Positions 43,460 through 51,970 are shown, counted from the first letter of the stretch. The stretch is 64,000 bases of DNA from Haloarcula rubripromontorii (GCF_001280425.1 NZ_LIUF01000001.1:1-64000); one strand, 5' to 3'. Numbers and translations: made by a program. Notes: generated from the letters alone by a model not told the origin.

Positions 43460-43699
43460 CTACATGACGTACGACCGTATCTCACGCACGATAGCGTCCA
43501 CGTCGAACTCGTCGCCGGCCTCGGCCTTGTCGTAGACCGTCTCGTCGTCGACACTGATTCTGAACACGCCGTGGTCACCCATGACCAGTCGGACGCTGTC
43601 GAGTTCGCGCTCAAGTCCCGAGAGGATGGCCTGCTGGGCACGTACTGCCCGCTCACGGAAGCCACAGGGAACGCAGTATTCGATTTCGACAGTACTCAT
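43460..43699 (-). CDS. Rdx/SelT-W-H family thioredoxin-like protein
   Basis: 79 residues from ATG 43699. The redox motif is EIEYCVPCGFRERAVRAQQA, a CxxC at about 9-12 as in SelW-related Rdx proteins, followed by MGDHGVFRISVDDETVYDKA and an acidic C-terminus. It probably handles thiol/disulfide exchange. Immediately downstream of the CxxC membrane protein gene in the oxidase-assembly cluster, so it may supply electrons there. Confidence 0.85.
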   Translation of the reverse strand: MSTVEIEYCVPCGFRERAVRAQQAILSGLERELDSVRLVMGDHGVFRISVDDETVYDKAEAGDEFDVDAIVREIRSYVM

Positions 43700-43730
43700 A
43701 CTGGCTTTCACGCCTGTCGGCCTGAAAGCT

Positions 43731-44432
43731 CTATCGTCGGCCGATCAGTGTTCTGAGTCGACCAACCAGCGTCATGTCGAACCGATGGACGCCGTACAGC
43801 AATCCGACCGAGGTGACGAACACCACCGTCGAGAGGCCATACGACTGAGACAGGGCCGCCTGCGACAGCGTTGCGCCAACACCCACGAACCCGCCCAGTA
43901 TCGACGCGATAATCGGGAGGACACAGGAGACACAGGAAAAGAGACCGACGATGCCGCCCACCGTACCGCCGCTCGCGTCGACGGCAGTCACGAATACCAG
44001 ATACGAGAGCGTCAGGTAGCCGGCGACCTTCCACGGGATGAGTACCACGCTAAGGGTCGCGCCGCTGAACACCACCGTCGGCGAGAATCCGGGCGGGGCT
44101 TGCGTGACAAGTCGGAGGCCGGTTCCCTGACCGCCCGTTCCGTACACGCCGCCGACGTACCCCAGCACGAACAGATAGCCTATCGCGACCACAGCACTGC
44201 CGACCGTCCGACGGCGGCCGGGCAGTGCCGGACGCACTCGCAGGAACACGAGGCCGGCGATGTTGAGCCAGATAAACGGGAACACCAGCAGAAACGGGTC
44301 CGTCGCCGGTTGGGCCGTGTTGACGATATAGCCCAGAATGAGGATGACCTCCGCGTTCAAGACGGCCGCCAAGATGACCAGCGAGCGCGTGTCCGGTATC
44401 GCGTCCCGGAGGGTCGCTGTCGTGGTGCTCAT
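43731..44432 (-). CDS. Six-span membrane protein with CxxC, oxidase cluster
   Basis: 233 residues with about six membrane segments. The fifth contains GIVGLFSCVSCVLPIIASIL, a CxxC inside a hydrophobic segment that could bind copper or act in thiol transfer. I do not recognise a named family. Its start overlaps the ctaAB stop by 4 nt, so the two are co-translated. Its role in cytochrome-oxidase maturation is inferred from position only. Confidence 0.75.
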   Translation of the reverse strand: MSTTTATLRDAIPDTRSLVILAAVLNAEVILILGYIVNTAQPATDPFLLVFPFIWLNIAGLVFLRVRPALPGRRRTVGSAVVAIGYLFVLGYVGGVYGTGGQGTGLRLVTQAPPGFSPTVVFSGATLSVVLIPWKVAGYLTLSYLVFVTAVDASGGTVGGIVGLFSCVSCVLPIIASILGGFVGVGATLSQAALSQSYGLSTVVFVTSVGLLYGVHRFDMTLVGRLRTLIGRR

Positions 44433-45820
44433 AGGGCCAGTGCATCGACGACGATGGCGATCAGGACCGCCCCGAGGTAGGCGTTCGACGCGTGGAACGC
44501 CCGGAACGCCGCCGCTTCGGTCTGCTCACGGTGGAGCAAGATGACGGTCCAGAGGAACACCGCACCCAGCAACACCGACGTGACGGCATACAGCCAGCCA
44601 AGCGGCGTGAGAACGCCCAGAACACCTGCTGCGATGAGTGTCGCTCCAAGATAGTAGACGATGTGCTTGCGCGTCTCCGTCTCGCCGCGGACGACCGGCA
44701 TCATCGGGAAGCCGCCCGCCTCGTAGTCGTCTTTGTACGCGAGCGCGAGATTGTAGAAATGCGCTGGCGTCCAGAGGAAAATGACCCCGGCGAGGACGAC
44801 ACCCGGCAGGCCGACCGACCCGTCGGCGGCGACCCAGCCGATGAGCGCCGGCAGTGCACCGGCGGCCCCGCCAAGAACAGTGTTCTGGACGGTGTTGGGC
44901 TTCAGCACGAGCGTGTAAATAACGCTGTAGAACACAATCGCGGTCAGTCCGAGCAGGGCCACGAGCGTGTTCACCTGCCAGAACAGCCACAGCGAGGCGA
45001 GCGACAGGAGCAGGCCGAAGGCTAACGCGTTCCGGACCGGAATCTGGTGGGTCGCGATGGGGCGGTCCGAGGTCCGGTCCATCCGCTTGTCGATATCGCG
45101 TTCGAGAACGTGGTTGAACGTCCCCGACGCACCGATAGAGAGGACGCCGCCCCCGAGCGTGAGCAACACCGTTCGAACGGTGAGCGTCTGGCCCGCCGCA
45201 AGCGCCATTCCGGCTGCGGCGACCAAGCACAGAAGCCACATCAGCCGAGGCTTCATCAGGCGGAAGTACGCAGACGCGGTCCCGACGAGGCGTTCGCGGA
45301 GGGAGAGTGTCGTGGGCCGGCCGGCGGCTTCGTCTCCGGTCGGTTCCGGCGCAGGTGTCGGGTTCTTCACCGGAGTCTCGTCGTCACTGCCCGTCTCAGC
45401 TTCGAGGTGCCACGCCAGAGCCAGCACGAACGAGCCGAAGATGCCCATCCCCAGCGCAAGGTGTGCCCCGGGGAGTGCTGTCTCGGTGCTCGTCGCGACG
45501 ACAGCCCCCAGCGCAATCTGGACCGGATATAGCGCAGTGCCGAGGAGGATCGCTGCCCTGACGCGGCCGCGACAGTCAGAGCGAAGGCCGATAGCGGCGA
45601 CGGCCACCACAAGGAGGCCGACGGCGGCCGCAACGAGTCGGTGGCCCCAGGCGACCAGCAGGGCCGTGTTTGTCACGTCGACCGGTCCGTCACACAGCGG
45701 CCAGGTCGTACAGGCTGCTGCCGCGTCTGTGAGCGTTGTAGTCGCGCCGGCGAGGACTAGCAAGTACACACCGACAGCAGTCGCGGCGAGCAGCCCGGTG
45801 AAGGTCCGGCTCTCTGCCAT
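44429..45820 (-). CDS. ctaB: Half-length CtaA fused to CtaB (heme A/heme O synthesis)
   Basis: 463 residues. Residues 1-140 are four spans of a half-length heme A synthase: CTTWPLC (37-43) and heme-ligand histidines His60 (WGHRL) and His120 (GAHLAL), the CtaA pattern. A linker of about 40 polar residues follows. Residues 185-463 are a UbiA-type heme O synthase with FNHVLERDIDKRMDRTSDRP (235-254) and the second motif YKDDYEAGGFPMMP. CtaB adds farnesyl to heme B and CtaA oxidises the product to heme A. Fusion would channel heme O to heme A for the oxidase. Confidence 0.9.
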   Translation of the reverse strand: MAESRTFTGLLAATAVGVYLLVLAGATTTLTDAAAACTTWPLCDGPVDVTNTALLVAWGHRLVAAAVGLLVVAVAAIGLRSDCRGRVRAAILLGTALYPVQIALGAVVATSTETALPGAHLALGMGIFGSFVLALAWHLEAETGSDDETPVKNPTPAPEPTGDEAAGRPTTLSLRERLVGTASAYFRLMKPRLMWLLCLVAAAGMALAAGQTLTVRTVLLTLGGGVLSIGASGTFNHVLERDIDKRMDRTSDRPIATHQIPVRNALAFGLLLSLASLWLFWQVNTLVALLGLTAIVFYSVIYTLVLKPNTVQNTVLGGAAGALPALIGWVAADGSVGLPGVVLAGVIFLWTPAHFYNLALAYKDDYEAGGFPMMPVVRGETETRKHIVYYLGATLIAAGVLGVLTPLGWLYAVTSVLLGAVFLWTVILLHREQTEAAAFRAFHASNAYLGAVLIAIVVDALAL

Positions 45821-45840
45821 TATTGTATCCTTCGATGCTG

Positions 45841-45850
45841 GCCACTTAGA
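45841..45850 (-). promoter_or_regulatory. TATA-like box of ctaB
   Basis: TCTAAGTGGC on the minus strand is centred about 25-27 nt before the ATG at 45820. Confidence 0.4.
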
Positions 45851-45930
45851 CCTCGCGATTCCGCTGTCTCTATCCGGAGCGGTGCTGCTACCCTATTGCT
45901 GCAAATCGAGGGGCTGCGGCGAAGACAGCA

Positions 45931-45940
45931 GTTATTTATC
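45931..45940 (+). promoter_or_regulatory. TATA-like box of coxB
   Basis: GTTATTTATC is centred 27 nt before the coxB ATG at 45963, the leaderless spacing. Confidence 0.6.
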
Positions 45941-45962
45941 TCCGAAATCCTAAGCCGCACCC

Positions 45963-46724
45963 ATGACCCGGAAACGCGCCGGTCTGGTCGCTCTGTTCGG
46001 TGCTGCGTTGCTCGCACTCGCCGCCGAGCCGGCCGCCGCCGCACAGATTCAGGACTCGACAACGGATAGCCTCATTTGGGGGCTGAACATGAATCTCCTG
46101 TACGTCGCTATCCCGATTACGGTCCTCGTCGAAGGGATTCTGATCTACACCGTCTGGCGGTTCCGTAATCAGGAGGAGGCGCTTCCCACGCAGGAGAACC
46201 GCCGACTCGAAGTGACCTGGACTATCGCGACGGCGATCATTCTCCTGTTCGTCGGCGTCGCTTCCTATCAGGTGATGGCGAGCCCGTACGTCACCGCCGA
46301 GGCCGGCGATCAGGCTGCACTGCAGGAGCAGGACACTGAACTCATTACCGTCGAGGCCCAGCGGTACGGCTGGACGTTCTACTACAACGAATCGAGCTGG
46401 GACGGCGAGGCAGAAGTGACCACTAGGACGGACCTGAAGATACCGGCCAATCAGGACGTATCTTTGCGGGTTACGTCGGCTGACTGGCTACACGCGTTCC
46501 ACGTTCCCGGACTCGGACTGAAATCCGACGCGTTCCCCGGCCAGTACAACCGTCTTCGAACCAGCGCGAGTAATACCGGCACGTACCAGCTCTACTGTGC
46601 TGAGTACTGCGGCTCGGGTCACTCACAGATGCTCGGGACCGTTGAGGTCGTCCCACAGGACGAGTACGAGGACTGGCTGGCAGAGCAAAAGAGCGGCGGC
46701 GACTCCGAAGGCAGCAGCGAGTAA
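45963..46724 (+). CDS. coxB: Cytochrome c oxidase-type subunit II (CuA)
   Basis: 253 residues. A signal-like N-terminus (LVALFGAALLALAAEPAAAA) is followed by two membrane spans and an outer cupredoxin domain. The CuA site is complete: HAFHVPGLGLKSD (His) and CAEYCGSGHSQM (two Cys, His, Met). This subunit accepts electrons from a soluble donor such as halocyanin. Catalytic subunit I is not in the window. Divergent from ctaB. Confidence 0.93.
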   Translation: MTRKRAGLVALFGAALLALAAEPAAAAQIQDSTTDSLIWGLNMNLLYVAIPITVLVEGILIYTVWRFRNQEEALPTQENRRLEVTWTIATAIILLFVGVASYQVMASPYVTAEAGDQAALQEQDTELITVEAQRYGWTFYYNESSWDGEAEVTTRTDLKIPANQDVSLRVTSADWLHAFHVPGLGLKSDAFPGQYNRLRTSASNTGTYQLYCAEYCGSGHSQMLGTVEVVPQDEYEDWLAEQKSGGDSEGSSE

Positions 46725-47369
46725 CGCGGTAACTGAGCGGCTTTTTTGTTTCGAGAAGAGACGACTACGAACTGGGACGCTCATCCAGCAGACTATACAG
46801 TTCTGTACGGAGAATGGGAGTCAGACCAATTCAAAGTACCACAAGAGAGTCGACGCTGCCGCCTAGTCCATTATCGGACGATCCATCTGTCAGTTACTTC
46901 GGCGTCCAAATCCACTATCGGGTCCACGCTTTGGTGGCTGTTGAGCGTTTCACTGAATGCTTGCTTGCCGTCGGCAGATAACACAACGGTACAGGTATCA
47001 GCGTCCGTGTCCGGTTGCGCTGGACTGATCTCCTGGGTGAATTGAAAACTCCGTATCATAGTGTGTGGCTACTGGGGCAGTGGCACCCGAGCGCCCGCCA
47101 ACACGTAGTATTCAACGAGCGTCGACTATCGACACCATTCTAGTGTCGACACCACCGAGGGCGCTGCCCCGGTTTCAGTGGCGGTTTTGCTCTGCGCCAT
47201 TATCGCCTTCGGTTCGGGGGGACGGGTCATCACAGAGAATGGCGAGATACCGATACCACTGCTCGCATGCGTAGAGGTGTAGCATTGAAACAGAGATGTG
47301 GGGCAGTGGCGGCAAGACAGCGCTCACAGATGACCCGGTGATCAGTGAGCCGATTCGCCCGTTCAGCCG
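46725..47369. other. 645-nt region between coxB and the CAP protein
   Basis: Apart from the doubtful 62-codon frame it holds no gene. GGGGCAGTGGC occurs twice as a direct repeat (47074-47084 and 47300-47310). TCGACAC/GTGTCGA (47129-47135 and 47143-47149, 7-nt loop) forms a hairpin. The patchwork suggests a decayed mobile element, but no transposase residue was recognised. Confidence 0.4.
46871..47059 (-). CDS. Possible small acidic protein (62 aa)
   Basis: A frame from ATG 47059 encodes MIRSFQFTQEISPAQPDTDA, then TCTVVLSADGKQAFSETLNS and a moderately acidic end. Composition is haloarchaea-like, but no TATA box, Shine-Dalgarno or family motif is seen, and it lies in a 645-nt region with unusual base composition. 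It may be a remnant of a larger gene. Confidence 0.35.
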   Translation of the reverse strand: MIRSFQFTQEISPAQPDTDADTCTVVLSADGKQAFSETLNSHQSVDPIVDLDAEVTDRWIVR

Positions 47370-48143
47370 TTAACCGCAGATGTTGGCGGTCGCGTACACG
47401 TTGCCGGTGTCGGTTATCTCCACACCGATGCCGACGAGATTGGCGTTGCGGAGTGTGAGTCGTTCACGGTAGTCCGGCCACGCCATCCAGTCATCGACAA
47501 TCTGCCTTGCGACTTCCTTGTCGGTGGCGTGGAACTCCTCCTCGCCGTTTTCTTCGTACGTTTGGCCGGCGACTGTCTTCTCAACTGCCTCGAACCGGTT
47601 CCGATCCGGTTGCTCTATGTACTCGCCCTCTGCAGAGTCGAACGTACACCGGTCATAGAGGCCGGTATTTTCGTATCGGTCTTTACTGGAGACACCGTCG
47701 ACCTTGTGGATTGCCTTCCCTTCGATGGCCATTTGCTTGCTGTGGTTCTTTGCCATCTCATTGAGGTCTTTTTCGGTCCGAAGCCCAGATTCGAACGGTG
47801 GGACACCTGCGGCCTCGCGTTCCTCGTTGAGGAACTTCCGGATGTAGCTCGAGACGTTCTGTTCGTTGAACTCCCGTGCGGGGATCGACTCCTGCTGTGG
47901 GGTCGCTGTCTCGGTCAGTGTTCCGTTTGATTCCGGCGTCGGTGTCGGTGTCGTGCTATTACCGGCTGTCGCCGTCGCCGTTGAACTACCGCCATTCCCG
48001 CCGTCGTTATTGCTCTGTGAATCGGCTGTCTGTGTCGGTGTCTCCGCTGTCCCGCCCGCAAACTGTGCTCCGATAAGAACTCCTGTCCCTAGAGCCACAA
48101 GGAGCACCACGGCGGCAATAGCGAGTAACCCTTTCTTTACCAT
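47370..48143 (-). CDS. Secreted or anchored CAP-domain (SCP/PR1-type) protein
   Basis: 257 residues. MVKKGLLAIAAVVLLVALGT starts a signal/anchor segment; then about 70 residues of Ser/Thr/Pro/Gly/Asn linker; then a CAP domain with FLNEEREAAGVPPFESGLRT, LNEMAKNHSKQMAIEGKAIH, DDWMAWPDYRERLTLRNANL and VGIGVEITDTGNVYATANIC. CAP proteins have varied extracellular roles. The start at 48143 fits a TATA box at about 48170. Divergent from srp19. Confidence 0.88.
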   Translation of the reverse strand: MVKKGLLAIAAVVLLVALGTGVLIGAQFAGGTAETPTQTADSQSNNDGGNGGSSTATATAGNSTTPTPTPESNGTLTETATPQQESIPAREFNEQNVSSYIRKFLNEEREAAGVPPFESGLRTEKDLNEMAKNHSKQMAIEGKAIHKVDGVSSKDRYENTGLYDRCTFDSAEGEYIEQPDRNRFEAVEKTVAGQTYEENGEEEFHATDKEVARQIVDDWMAWPDYRERLTLRNANLVGIGVEITDTGNVYATANICG

Positions 48144-48166
48144 ATGCCACGGGTAGATTACAGAGG

Positions 48167-48177
48167 TATGTAAGCTT
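48167..48177 (-). promoter_or_regulatory. TATA-like box of the CAP protein
   Basis: GCTTACATAC on the minus strand is centred 27-29 nt before the ATG at 48143. Confidence 0.5.
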
Positions 48178-48232
48178 GATTCTTCACATATATCATTCAA
48201 TAATCACCTTTCCACTGTCGGCGGTGACGATA

Positions 48233-48242
48233 ACCCATATAT
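48233..48242 (+). promoter_or_regulatory. TATA-like box of srp19
   Basis: ACCCATATAT is centred 27 nt before the ATG at 48265. This favours that start over the ATG at 48241. Confidence 0.5.
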
Positions 48243-48264
48243 GCCACGGGCGGCCACTGCCGGT

Positions 48265-48543
48265 ATGGTCGAGAACGTTATCTGGCCGGCAGCGCTCGAC
48301 GCCAACCGTTCGCGAAGCGACGGGCGTCGTGTGGCACTGGATTTGGCCGTCGAGAAGCCGACTGTCGACGAGATCGCGAAAGCGGTCCAGCAGGTCGGGT
48401 ACGACGCGGTCATCGAGCGAGACAAGACGTATCCACGAGAGTACGAGGCCCGCGGGCGAGTCGTCGTCAAGGACGCGGACGATGCGACGAAAAGCGACCT
48501 GCTCGGGGCCGTGGCAGCCTACATGCAGGCGCTCCGTGAATGA
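48265..48543 (+). CDS. srp19: Signal recognition particle 19 kDa protein
   Basis: 92 residues starting [20 protein letters not shown]. The basic [20 protein letters not shown] and [20 protein letters not shown] segments are the SRP19 RNA-binding core that prepares 7S RNA for SRP54. Start 48265 is preferred over 48241 for promoter spacing. Its stop overlaps the gar1 ATG by 4 nt. Confidence 0.94.
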   Translation: MVENVIWPAALDANRSRSDGRRVALDLAVEKPTVDEIAKAVQQVGYDAVIERDKTYPREYEARGRVVVKDADDATKSDLLGAVAAYMQALRE

Positions 48544-48767
48544 AACGTATCGGCACTGTTTCACGGGTCGCACAGGGACTCGCAGTGGTCCGAGCGCCTG
48601 ACGACGAGTACGCGTCCGTGGGAACTGACGTAGTCGACGAGGAACTCCAGACTGTTGGCTCCGTCGTCGATGTGTTCGGCCCGGTCGAGCGGCCGTACCT
48701 TGCAGTCTCGCCGAACGACAGCGTGCATCTTCCAGCGCTGGTCGGGAAGGTCCTGTACGCGCGGTAA
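48540..48767 (+). CDS. gar1: H/ACA ribonucleoprotein subunit Gar1
   Basis: 75 residues, the minimal Gar1 beta-barrel: [40 protein letters not shown] and the [20 protein letters not shown] motif. Gar1 joins Cbf5, Nop10 and L7Ae in RNA-guided pseudouridylation; L7Ae is encoded at 3.4 kb. ATGA overlap with srp19. Confidence 0.94.
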   Translation: MKRIGTVSRVAQGLAVVRAPDDEYASVGTDVVDEELQTVGSVVDVFGPVERPYLAVSPNDSVHLPALVGKVLYAR

Positions 48768-48842
48768 CGGCCCTCCGAACCGCCGACGCCTGTCTACACC
48801 TGCTTCGTAACGCTCAAATCGGTTCCTGCAGGACGTGTGTGC

Positions 48843-49955
48843 ATGGAGCGACGGTGGCGAATCCTCGGCGGCTGTGGTCTTATCGCTGGTATCTTCCTGT
48901 TCGTCCAGCTCGGCGCGCTGGCGCTGGTCCAGCCCTTCGAATCGGCCGGTTACCAGGCCGTCGAAGACCCATCTGACCCCACGAATAGTCTCATGTACAT
49001 CGGGGCGATTCTGGTCGCGACGGCCGTTATGTTGCTTGCCTTCCGCTACGACGTTGACCAGCTCATCCGCGGGCTTATCGTCTTCTCGGCAGCCTGGCTC
49101 TCGCTGTACGTGTTTCAGGTGCTGGTGCCGCCGGTGTTGACCTTCGGCGGCATCAACGTCGTTGCCGGCCTGTTAGCGCTGGGCCTGGGGACGGCCCTGC
49201 TGGTCTATCCCGAGTGGTACGTCATCGACGGTGCCGGTGCGGTGATGGGGGCTGCCGCCGCGGGTCTGTTCGGTATCAGTTTCGGGATTCTACCGTCGCT
49301 GGTCTTGCTAACCGTGCTCGCGGTGTATGATGCGATTAGCGTCTACGGGACCGAACACATGCTCACGCTGGCCTCGGGCGTGATGGACCTCAAGGTCCCC
49401 GTCGTCCTCGTGATCCCGATGACGCTGTCGTACTCGTATCTCGACGCGACGACGCCGGACCCGATGGCAGGAGACGAGACGAGTGACGATTCCCCAGCGG
49501 CGGACGACGCGGCCGAGGGGCCGGCAACCACGGAATCCGGGGCCGACGGAGATAGTCCAGCAGTTGCGGACGGGAGCCAGGCGGCCGACCGTCCTGCCGA
49601 AGCGACGGACACCGACGAAGCAGACGACGGTGTCGACAGTCACGCCGACCCGCTGGAGCGCGACGCGCTGTTTATCGGTCTCGGTGACGCCATCATCCCG
49701 TCGATACTCGTCGCCAGCGCCGCGTTCTTCGCCTCGTCGGACGTACTGACGGTACTTGGCATCCCGCTACCGGCGCTGACCGCGATGGTCGGGTCCTACG
49801 TCGGCCTGACGATACTGCTGTGGATGGTGCTGAAGGGGCGCGCACATGCAGGACTCCCGCTGTTGAACGGTGGAACTATCGCCGGCTACATCATCGGTGC
49901 GCTCGCCGCCGGCATCAGTATCGTCGACGCTCTCGGACTCGGGCCGTACCTCTAA
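48843..49955 (+). CDS. Presenilin/signal-peptide-peptidase-type intramembrane aspartyl protease
   Basis: 370 residues with about nine hydrophobic segments. The catalytic aspartates are in VYDAISVYG (Asp163) and GLGDAIIP (Asp282). A third hydrophobic motif GLPLLNGG (about 337-344) stands where the PAL motif belongs. The loop between the two aspartates (about 200-272) is an extremely acidic Asp/Ala/Ser/Pro tract of about 70 residues, the region cleaved or masking the active site in presenilins. ATG 48843 is used. Haloarchaeal PSH proteases are models for human presenilin. Confidence 0.9.
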   Translation: MERRWRILGGCGLIAGIFLFVQLGALALVQPFESAGYQAVEDPSDPTNSLMYIGAILVATAVMLLAFRYDVDQLIRGLIVFSAAWLSLYVFQVLVPPVLTFGGINVVAGLLALGLGTALLVYPEWYVIDGAGAVMGAAAAGLFGISFGILPSLVLLTVLAVYDAISVYGTEHMLTLASGVMDLKVPVVLVIPMTLSYSYLDATTPDPMAGDETSDDSPAADDAAEGPATTESGADGDSPAVADGSQAADRPAEATDTDEADDGVDSHADPLERDALFIGLGDAIIPSILVASAAFFASSDVLTVLGIPLPALTAMVGSYVGLTILLWMVLKGRAHAGLPLLNGGTIAGYIIGALAAGISIVDALGLGPYL

Positions 49956-49967
49956 TTCCTGCGACTG

Positions 49968-50975
49968 CTACCGACCGGTCAGGGCTTTGCTCGCGGGTGC
50001 GAAGTCGATCTCCTCGCCTCGGCCTTCTGCCTTCGCCCGCTCGTACAGCAGATGGCCAGCAGCGACGGTTTCGATGGCTGTACCGCCGGAATCGAAGACT
50101 GTAATTTCCTCTGGAGACTGCCGCCCAGGTGCGTTTCCGGCGACGATATCACCGAGTTCAGCATGGACGTGGTCCTCGTCGACGACCCCCGCGTCGAGGG
50201 CGTTGATGAACGACCCGGCGTCCTGTGTCACCCGTTCGCGCAAGTCTGGAACGTACGTGGCGCGTTCGATTGTCGTCGCGTCCAGTTCGTTCTTTTCGGG
50301 GTGGTACTGGCCCATCGCAGTCACGTGGGTCCCCGGTTCGAGCAGGTCGCCGTCGAACACTGGTTCGCTCGCGTTGGTCGCCGTGATGACGACATCGGCC
50401 CCTTCGATTGCTGCCGCCGGAGACGCGACGGCCGCCACTGTGGGGTCCAGCGCGTCGTTCATCTCCGCGGCGAAGGACTCCCGGTTACTGGCCGTCGGCG
50501 AGTACACCTCGATGCGGTCGAAGTCGCGGACCGTCGCCGTCGCACGGACCTGACCGCGGGCCTGCGCACCGCTGCCGATGACCGCGAGGTCGCTGGCGTC
50601 GCGGCGGGCCAGTGCGTCGACACCGACGGCCCCGGCCGCGCCAGTCTTGTGGGGGTTCATGCTCGCACCGTCGAGGACAGCGAGCGGGTCGCCGCTGTCG
50701 GCGTCGAAGATCGGGAGCGTAAAGTGTGCATCCCGCCCGCTGAAGCCGGCCGCGTATGTGTACCCACCCATCGCGCCGGTATCTGGGAGAATCGCGAGAT
50801 AGCCCGTCAACATACCGGCGGGCTCGTCCGCGAACAGCGTTGTTCTGGGAGTCGCCGGGGCACCGTCGCCACGCTGGCGGTACCCCTCCCGGACGACATC
50901 GACGTACTCGGCGGGTTCAGCGAGGTCGGCAACCTCGTCACTCTGCAGGAACAGCGCCGTCGCATCTGTTGTCAT
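49968..50975 (-). CDS. Ornithine cyclodeaminase/alanine dehydrogenase family protein
   Basis: 335 residues with ALFLQSDEVADLAEP, the PHKTGAAGAVGVDALARRDA loop, the Rossmann motif DLAVIGSGAQARGQVRATAT (about 127-146), VYSPTASNRESFA, and MGQYHPEKNELDA, GHLLYERA near the end. Family members deaminate ornithine or reduce cyclic imines or pyruvate; the exact substrate is not decided by the motifs. It converges on the presenilin gene with a 12-nt gap. Confidence 0.87.
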   Translation of the reverse strand: MTTDATALFLQSDEVADLAEPAEYVDVVREGYRQRGDGAPATPRTTLFADEPAGMLTGYLAILPDTGAMGGYTYAAGFSGRDAHFTLPIFDADSGDPLAVLDGASMNPHKTGAAGAVGVDALARRDASDLAVIGSGAQARGQVRATATVRDFDRIEVYSPTASNRESFAAEMNDALDPTVAAVASPAAAIEGADVVITATNASEPVFDGDLLEPGTHVTAMGQYHPEKNELDATTIERATYVPDLRERVTQDAGSFINALDAGVVDEDHVHAELGDIVAGNAPGRQSPEEITVFDSGGTAIETVAAGHLLYERAKAEGRGEEIDFAPASKALTGR

Positions 50976-51092
50976 ACTCCGTCGTTTGGGCGACCGACTC
51001 TTATACTGTCCGGCGGTGACCAATCTGTTCGAGCGGGGACACGGTCAGCGGATATCTAACGAAAACAGGAGAGGTGATGGACGGGTAGCCGT

Positions 51093-51326
51093 CTAATCCG
51101 CGGTCTGTAGCGGGTCTGACTGCGCACCCTGCTGGGTCGACGCGTCGTTCGGGACCGGGTCGACGGGGGCACGGACGAACATCGCGTGGCCGATGAGGCC
51201 AACTGTTACGACAGATGCCATCGGAATCGCCGTCGTCAGTTCGAAGCCGGCAACGAGCAGCGAGGCGGTGATGCCGGCCATGGCGAGCGGGATGAGTCCG
51301 AGAATGATGTCGTAATAACCCGTCAT
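51093..51326 (-). CDS. Two-span small membrane protein of unknown function
   Basis: 77 residues: MTGYYDIILGLIPLAMAGIT opens the first span and GFELTTAIPMASVVTVGLIG leads the second, with a short acidic C-terminal tail (PNDASTQQGAQSDPLQTAD). A TATA-like CATATACTAC is centred about 29 nt before the ATG, supporting a leaderless message. Confidence 0.75.
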   Translation of the reverse strand: MTGYYDIILGLIPLAMAGITASLLVAGFELTTAIPMASVVTVGLIGHAMFVRAPVDPVPNDASTQQGAQSDPLQTAD

Positions 51327-51802
51327 AAGTATAATGTATTCTATGATAGCGTAGTATATGAATGTTTCCCTAAAATACGGAACAATGCACGCAATGGCCC
51401 CTGCAAATTTACTCAGTACCCGCCGGGTAACAATCTCATAAGTTATGAGTGGGATAATGGGAAAAGATTTATCTAGTACAATTCCTGTGGACAGTTCACA
51501 ATATAAGGACGAAGCGGACAGCTATCGCTAGCCCACGGCCACAGTCTGCCGGTGGTATCCTCACACAAAAACGAAACTAAGTGACGACAAACCGGTATAC
51601 GGTAGCCGTTGTAGCAGCTATCTGTTTCTCGGGAAAGGGGCCACTGACACGCCCTTTTTCAGAATTTGAGAACTAGATTAGCGGATTAGTGATGCGGTAA
51701 CGCCGACTATTTTCTCCGATGATAACTGGGTCCGTGTGCTTATTAGGTACGCCAGGATACGTTAAATCGGAGAAAAACGGAACACCGATTCCAAACGAGA
51801 CA
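51327..51802. other. 476-nt AT-rich region with palindromes
   Basis: No gene seen. TACCCG-C-CGGGTA (51417-51429) and CTCATAA-G-TTATGAG (51435-51449) are neighbouring near-perfect palindromes. ATCGGAGAAAA (51766-51776) is an exact inverted copy of TTTTCTCCGAT (51710-51720), 11 bp at 45-nt distance. Base composition is well below the genome average. Candidates are operator sites for the flanking genes or ends of a decayed element. Confidence 0.45.
51351..51360 (-). promoter_or_regulatory. TATA-like box of the small two-span protein
   Basis: CATATACTAC on the minus strand, about 29 nt before the ATG at 51326, inside the most AT-rich stretch of the window. Confidence 0.5.
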
Positions 51803-51970
51803 ATGAGCACGAACGCAACGGACAACACGACGGACGCCGCGACCGACGACGAAGAACGACGATACGCCGAACTGAACATCGGGGACGAGGAGTTCGTAAT
51901 TTACGACCGAGAGAACCACCAAGCATGGATCCAGTCGACAGAGTCGCTTGAAGTCGCCGACCTGCGATAG
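51803..51970 (+). CDS. Small acidic protein (55 aa), haloarchaeal type
   Basis: 55 residues starting MSTNATDNTTDAATDDEERR, then YAELNIGDEEFVIYDRENHQ and AWIQSTESLEVADLR. The short beta-rich centre and acidic start look like the small haloarchaeal DUF7331 type (recalled). The start at 51803 removes a hydrophobic leader encoded by upstream noncoding DNA. Confidence 0.6.
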   Translation: MSTNATDNTTDAATDDEERRYAELNIGDEEFVIYDRENHQAWIQSTESLEVADLR

